Origin: UBA1822 sp963615055
GTDB taxonomy: Bacteria; Bacillota; Negativicutes; Veillonellales; Dialisteraceae
Assembly (NCBI GenBank): GCA_963615055.1
Contig: CAVEFO010000016.1
Span: forward strand, 1 to 34,113
DNA: 34,113 nucleotides
Reading direction: 5' to 3'
Of the stretch, positions 30,919 to 34,113 are shown in pieces; position 1 is the stretch's first letter, and the number at the start of each line of letters is the position of its first letter. Both the position numbers and the translations under genes were made by a program. Under the pieces are notes generated by a model. That model was given only the letters and a program-made list of their open reading frames with translations. It searched no databases and had not been told where the DNA came from.

Positions 30919-31939
30919 GAAAAAGGCTCCTTTCGTATCGGGAAACGGAAATCTCATAGGGCGGCGTCAGCACCCCTTTTTCCGTGATGATCCCGGCAAT
31001 CAATGACGCCGGCGTCACATCAAACGCCGGATTGTACACGGGGACATTCGCAGGCGCAATGTAGCGGTTTCCGATTTTTCGCACTTCGTCCCCGTCGCGC
31101 TCTTCGATGGGAATCTCCGCGCCCGTTTGAATGGAAAAATCAAACGTAGAAAACGGCGCCGCGATGTAAAACGGAATGCCGAAATGATGCGCCAAGACAG
31201 CAAGACCGAATGTCCCTATCTTATTCGCCGTGTCGCCGTTTTTCGCGATGCGGTCCGCGCCGGTGATGACCGCGTCAATCCCTTTGTCGCGCAGAACGGA
31301 CGCCGCCATATTGTCGGAAATGAGACGGCAGGGAACGCCCGCCGCCATGAGTTCATACGCCGTCAGCCGCGCGCCTTGCAAGAGCGGCCGCGTCTCATCG
31401 GCGTAGACGCATCCGATTTGGCCGCGCGCGTGGAGCGTCGAAATGACGCCGAGCGCCGTTCCGATGCCCGCCGTCGCGAGCGCCCCGGAGTTGCAATGTG
31501 TGAGGAGTGTCAGATTTTCGCGCCCGGCAAATAAATCCGCGCCGTTCTCCCCGATTTTCCGGCAAATTTCCTCGTCCTCCGCTTCGATTTCTTTTGCGCG
31601 AGCGAGGAGCGCCTCCTCCGTTTCCTCTTTTTGAAACGCCCGCTCCATCTCCGAGACGGCCCAGCTCAAATTGACGGCTGTCGGCCGCGCATTCCGCAGT
31701 GTCTCGCACAATTTTTGAAACGTGTCCCGGTTTCCCGCGCTCTCCCGAAACGCCAGCACCACGGCATACGCCGCCGCGACGCCGATGAGAGGCGCCCCGC
31801 GCACGGCCAGCGTCCGTATCGCCTCGGCGACTTCCAAAGACGACCGACACATCAAATACACCGTTTCCAAAGGGAGCCGCCGCTGATCCAAAAGCACCAA
31901 GGCCTCGCCCGTAAACGAAAGCACTCTCACGCGGCTCAT
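30911..31939 (-). CDS. mtnA: S-methyl-5-thioribose-1-phosphate isomerase
   Basis: This 342-aa enzyme isomerises methylthioribose 1-phosphate to methylthioribulose 1-phosphate. The conserved RGAPLIGVAAAYAV, the catalytic Cys149 in HCNSGALAT and Asp229 in TGADRIAKNGDTANKIG are present. The frame stays open 133 codons upstream across mtnP, but that part is a different-frame copy of mtnP DNA. The ATG at 31939 overlaps the mtnP stop as ATGA and follows GGAGG. It takes the product of mtnP. The later methionine-salvage genes mtnB, mtnD and mtnE are absent here, so the fate of the product is open. Confidence 0.95.
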   Translation of the reverse strand: MSRVRVLSFTGEALVLLDQRRLPLETVYLMCRSSLEVAEAIRTLAVRGAPLIGVAAAYAVVLAFRESAGNRDTFQKLCETLRNARPTAVNLSWAVSEMERAFQKEETEEALLARAKEIEAEDEEICRKIGENGADLFAGRENLTLLTHCNSGALATAGIGTALGVISTLHARGQIGCVYADETRPLLQGARLTAYELMAAGVPCRLISDNMAASVLRDKGIDAVITGADRIAKNGDTANKIGTFGLAVLAHHFGIPFYIAAPFSTFDFSIQTGAEIPIEERDGDEVRKIGNRYIAPANVPVYNPAFDVTPASLIAGIITEKGVLTPPYEISVSRYERSLFHE

Positions 31940-32730
31940 AGGTGGAATCCTCCGAAGGCCGCCAACGCATCGTGGCAGCCGCACGGCGTTTCCGGATCGT
32001 AATTTTTCGCCAAGACGGAAATGAGGCAGCGGAAACTTTCCACATTTTTCTTCATGCAATCGACGACTTCTTGGTGCGTGAGCGGCGCTCCGGAAATGCC
32101 GGCCGCCATATTCGTCACCATGGAAACGGTCGCGTAGCACATTTCCGCCTCTCGCGCCAGCACACATTCCGGCACGCAAGTCATCCCGACGACGTCCGCG
32201 CCCCACATCCGATATGCGTGAATTTCCGCCGGTGTCTCGAAGCGCGGTCCCTCCGTGCAGACATACGTCCCGTACGGATGGAGCATGACGCCCGCCGCCA
32301 TGCCCGCTTCCGCGACCGCTGCCCGAAGCGTCCGGCAAAACGGCTCCGTCATATCCAAATGCGCCACGCCGTAAAGTTCACCGTCGAAAAACGTATTTTC
32401 GCGCGATTTCGTCATGTCGATGAATTGATCGCAGAGCACCAATTCTCCCATCCGATAATTCGGATTGAGCGAGCCGACCGCCGTCGTCGATACAATCGCG
32501 GAGACATCCAGCATTTTCAGCGCGTAAATATTGGCACGGTAATTGATTTTGTGCGGCGGAATCGTGTGCCGCACCCCGTGCCGCGCCATAAAAATCATCT
32601 CGCGCCCGTCGTAAAATCCGGATGTGTACGCGGCCTGCCCATACGGCGTCCCAATGAGATGAGACGTGACGTGCGAAAAAATTCCGGCGTCATACACGCC
32701 GGTGCCACCGATAAAAGCGATTTTGCTCAT
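31936..32730 (-). CDS. mtnP: S-methyl-5'-thioadenosine phosphorylase
   Basis: This 264-aa purine nucleoside phosphorylase-type enzyme splits methylthioadenosine into adenine and methylthioribose 1-phosphate. The N-terminal GGTGVYD phosphate loop, the MARHGVRHTIPPHKINYRAN segment, CTEGPRFETPAEI and GMTCVPECVLARE are typical. The ATG at 32730 follows AAGGAG. It lies 27 nt after hslO and overlaps mtnA. Some family members prefer other 6-aminopurine or 6-oxopurine nucleosides, but linkage to mtnA supports methylthioadenosine as substrate. Confidence 0.95.
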   Translation of the reverse strand: MSKIAFIGGTGVYDAGIFSHVTSHLIGTPYGQAAYTSGFYDGREMIFMARHGVRHTIPPHKINYRANIYALKMLDVSAIVSTTAVGSLNPNYRMGELVLCDQFIDMTKSRENTFFDGELYGVAHLDMTEPFCRTLRAAVAEAGMAAGVMLHPYGTYVCTEGPRFETPAEIHAYRMWGADVVGMTCVPECVLAREAEMCYATVSMVTNMAAGISGAPLTHQEVVDCMKKNVESFRCLISVLAKNYDPETPCGCHDALAAFGGFHL

Positions 32731-32757
32731 GCCCTCTCCTTCCTCTTTCCGAAATAT

Positions 32758-33564
32758 CTATCCATTCTCTTTCAAAAAATCCGTCGCCACACGATACGTC
32801 TTTCCGCAATAGCGACACGTACTTTCGACGGCGCCGTCCGCGATGAGTTCTTCCTTTTCTCTTTCGGGCAGCAATCGCAAAGCGTCTCGAATCCGCTCCT
32901 CCCCGCACGTACAGCGAAAGGAAATCGGATTTTCGGCCAGTTTCTTGAAGCCGCCCGCCGCCAAAAGCGTCTCCGCCTCCCCGTCCGCCGTCATATCATA
33001 GCGCGACAAATCGGAAAATAGCCGCACAAATTCCGTTTCCTCTCCCTGCGGCAAAAGTTCGGCCAGAAATCCTCCGCATCGGCGGCAATTCCCGTCCGCC
33101 GCCCCTTTCCAATCAATCCGGACGGCGGCGCGAATCTGCTCGGACCCTTTCAAATACGCCGCAAGACCCTCCGAAACATCGTCCGACGCCAAATCGACGG
33201 CCCCGGTATACGGCTGGCGCAACAGCGAATACCGCGTCACAAAGAGATGCCCCGCACCGTTTTTTTTCGCGTCATCCGCAAGCTCCGCCTCCTCCGCATA
33301 CCCGCGCAAAAAACGTCCTTCATGCGCATCAACGTGAAATATTCCCAAATCTCTCCCCGTCTCCCATTTGACGGAAATCCCCTCGTGATTTTTGAAATCC
33401 GTCGCCAAAAGCGCCGCGCCGACAAAAAGTTTCCCCAAAAACGCCGCTCGCGCCTCCGAAAGCGCGTGCATCCCCTGCGCCTCAGCCGCCGCTGCCGTCG
33501 CATCGCAGACCGTAAGACGAATACCGTCGTCGGATAAAAAATGAGAAATCGTATCTATTTTCAT
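32758..33564 (-). CDS. hslO: Redox-regulated chaperone Hsp33
   Basis: This 268-aa chaperone becomes active on oxidation and protects unfolded proteins. The C-terminal zinc redox switch is intact: Cys218-x-Cys220 and Cys250-x-x-Cys253. The N-terminal substrate-binding region matches the family, for example VGAALLATDFK and SVKWETG. An additional CxxC, Cys160 and Cys163 in GNCRRCGGFLAELLP, replaces the usual non-cysteine residues and could form a second metal or disulfide site. The ATG at 33564 follows CAAGGA. It is the first gene of the operon leading to mtnP-mtnA-ahcY-mtaD. Confidence 0.95.
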   Translation of the reverse strand: MKIDTISHFLSDDGIRLTVCDATAAAAEAQGMHALSEARAAFLGKLFVGAALLATDFKNHEGISVKWETGRDLGIFHVDAHEGRFLRGYAEEAELADDAKKNGAGHLFVTRYSLLRQPYTGAVDLASDDVSEGLAAYLKGSEQIRAAVRIDWKGAADGNCRRCGGFLAELLPQGEETEFVRLFSDLSRYDMTADGEAETLLAAGGFKKLAENPISFRCTCGEERIRDALRLLPEREKEELIADGAVESTCRYCGKTYRVATDFLKENG

Positions 33565-33588
33565 ATGAATCCTTGGTTGTCCATGGGA

Positions 33589-33608
33589 TTTCTTGTTTTT
33601 GCAAGAAA
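33589..33608. promoter_or_regulatory. Inverted repeat upstream of hslO
   Basis: TTTCTTG (33589-33595) and CAAGAAA (33602-33608) form a 7-6-7 palindrome 25 bp before the hslO start. It overlaps where a promoter would be expected, but I see only a weak -35/-10 pair, so it is a candidate operator only. Confidence 0.4.
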
Positions 33609-33626
33609 GAATTGAGATTTGAGAAC

Positions 33627-33908
33627 AGGTGCCGCCTTTGGCGACATTTTATAATGCGGCGAAGCCGTCACTGATTAGCTTCCTTCCCGGAAGCGAGCTT
33701 CCGATGTACGGTCGCCGATGCCCCTAAGAAGCGAATAAGGTATAAACGTATTGGCAAAAAGGTCCGCGCCCCGAAGCGCGGCTCTTGTCAATGGCGGCCT
33801 TTTACAATTTATAGGCCGCTGTTTCCGATTTTTTGTGAGCAGCCAAGCGACGCGCAAGGGGGCCCGCCTGTTTGAAATTTTCCGTTGGCGGGCCCTGAAG
33901 GCCCGTCA
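33627..33908. repeat. Folded non-coding block upstream of hslO
   Basis: The block begins with a dispersed motif (33648-33672) related to 28187-28213. It then has a series of strong stems: CGGAAGC/GCTTCCG (33688-33703), CCGCGC/GCGCGG (33764-33781), GCGGCCT/AGGCCGC (33794-33819) and GGGCCCGCC/GGCGGGCCC (33860-33895). The GGCGGGCCC arm can alternatively pair with GGCCCG at about 33900-33905. No supported gene is seen. It may be a repeat element or a structured RNA; the sequence alone does not decide. Confidence 0.55.
33755..33784 (-). terminator. Minus-strand terminator within the folded block
   Basis: The minus strand reads GCCGCGC-TTCGGG-GCGCGGACC followed by TTTTT. This would stop transcription entering from the right before it reaches hslO. 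Confidence 0.65.
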
Positions 33909-33921
33909 GGTGGAGGGAGTA

Positions 33922-34055
33922 AAAAGTTAGCAGTGAGTAGTGAGCAGTTAGCAGTTTCTACGTCATCTGCGGCGATGAGGTTTTAGAAAAATTCGCGCGA
34001 AGCGCTTCCGCTTTTAATAACTGCTCACTGCTAATTCCTAACTTCTAACTGTTTT
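33922..34055. repeat. Palindrome of iterated TTAGCAGTGAGC words
   Basis: The left arm (33926-33954) repeats words such as GTTAGCAGTGAG and AGTGAGCAGTTAGC. The right arm (34019-34051) holds their reverse complements, such as AACTGCTCACTGCTAA. The middle contains GCGC-GAA-GCGC. No coding potential is evident. Confidence 0.65.
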
Positions 34056-34081
34056 ACCCTGGCGGCGTCTTCTTTCTCTTG

Positions 34082-34113
34082 TTTCGTTCTCTTTCTTCCA
34101 CGGGGAAGAAAGA
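34082..34113. repeat. Copy of the left-edge hairpin repeat
   Basis: The last 32 bases equal bases 1-32 exactly and include the left arm, the ACGG loop and most of the right arm of the hairpin. The window stops inside the palindrome. It is either a second dispersed copy or an assembly overlap. Confidence 0.85.

Noticed and set aside
31940..32338. 133-codon N-terminal extension of mtnA
   Set aside because: The extension is mtnP DNA read in another frame; the MtnA family start is at 31939, behind GGAGG and overlapping the mtnP stop.
33675..33857. 60-codon minus-strand open frame in the folded block
   Set aside because: It spans several strong hairpins including a terminator, lacks a ribosome binding site and has no protein-like features; it is better read as repeat or RNA sequence.
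1..34113. Complete small circular plasmid or phage
   Set aside because: The terminal repeat alone suggested a circle, but the content is chromosomal (riboflavin, Sec, Mre, RNase G) with no replication, partition or phage genes.
33565..34113. SAM riboswitch or tRNA gene upstream of the hslO-mtn operon
   Set aside because: No S-box core, tRNA cloverleaf or T-box motif could be found; the stems present do not match those families.

Overview
The window is chromosomal DNA of moderate to slightly high GC from a Firmicute, most plausibly a Negativicutes lineage (Veillonellaceae or Dialister-like). The inference rests on the mreBCD-mrdA-minD-rodA-radical SAM-RNase G block, the yajC-secD-secF set, a secreted CbiK, frequent TTG starts and strong AAGGAGG-type ribosome binding sites. 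No 16S gene or other decisive marker is present, so the taxon is an inference. I see no tRNA, rRNA, CRISPR array or transposase gene.

Layout from left to right. (1) 126-3443, minus strand: riboflavin operon ribD-ribE-ribBA behind a promoter and an FMN riboswitch whose P6 arm holds a palindrome of about 160 bp. (2) 3565-6782, minus: four overlapping genes yajC, 5-formyltetrahydrofolate cyclo-ligase, secD, secF. (3) 6812-17648, minus: a ten-gene cell-envelope operon mreB-mreC-mreD-mrdA-minD-rodA-TIGR03960-DUF2344-rng-thioredoxin. Its MreB has lost the conserved nucleotide-binding motifs, and the minC and minE that often accompany minD are missing. (4) 17786-19494, plus: a secreted CbiK-type chelatase and a small CxCxxCxxC protein, each with its own promoter and terminator. 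(5) 19582-22899, minus: an AT-richer DpnII-type restriction-modification operon made of an HTH-Dam fusion, an unknown 178-aa protein, the DpnII nuclease and a second methyltransferase. (6) 23205-28175: a DUF6125 protein, then a secreted bicupin, a secreted double alpha/beta hydrolase and a divergent LysR regulator. (7) 28339-33564, minus: hslO-mtnP-mtnA-ahcY-mtaD, a set for handling methylthioadenosine and S-adenosylhomocysteine next to the redox chaperone Hsp33.

The housekeeping operons are compact, with ATGA or TTGA stop/start overlaps implying translational coupling. The intergenic gaps are rich in palindromic repeats. Examples are the FMN P6 insertion (3146-3306), a terminal-inverted-repeat element (19447-19581), a folded block (22905-23204), tandem 64-bp units (24757-24895), a second folded block (33627-33908) and a palindrome of iterated short words (33922-34055). 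The first and last 32 bases of the window are identical and lie in a perfect hairpin, so the sequence appears to begin and end in copies of one dispersed repeat.

The most interesting points are the FMN riboswitch with its inserted palindrome and a related sequence in the leader of the small-protein gene, the degenerate MreB with an orphan MinD, the unknown gene inside the DpnII operon, and the palindrome families.
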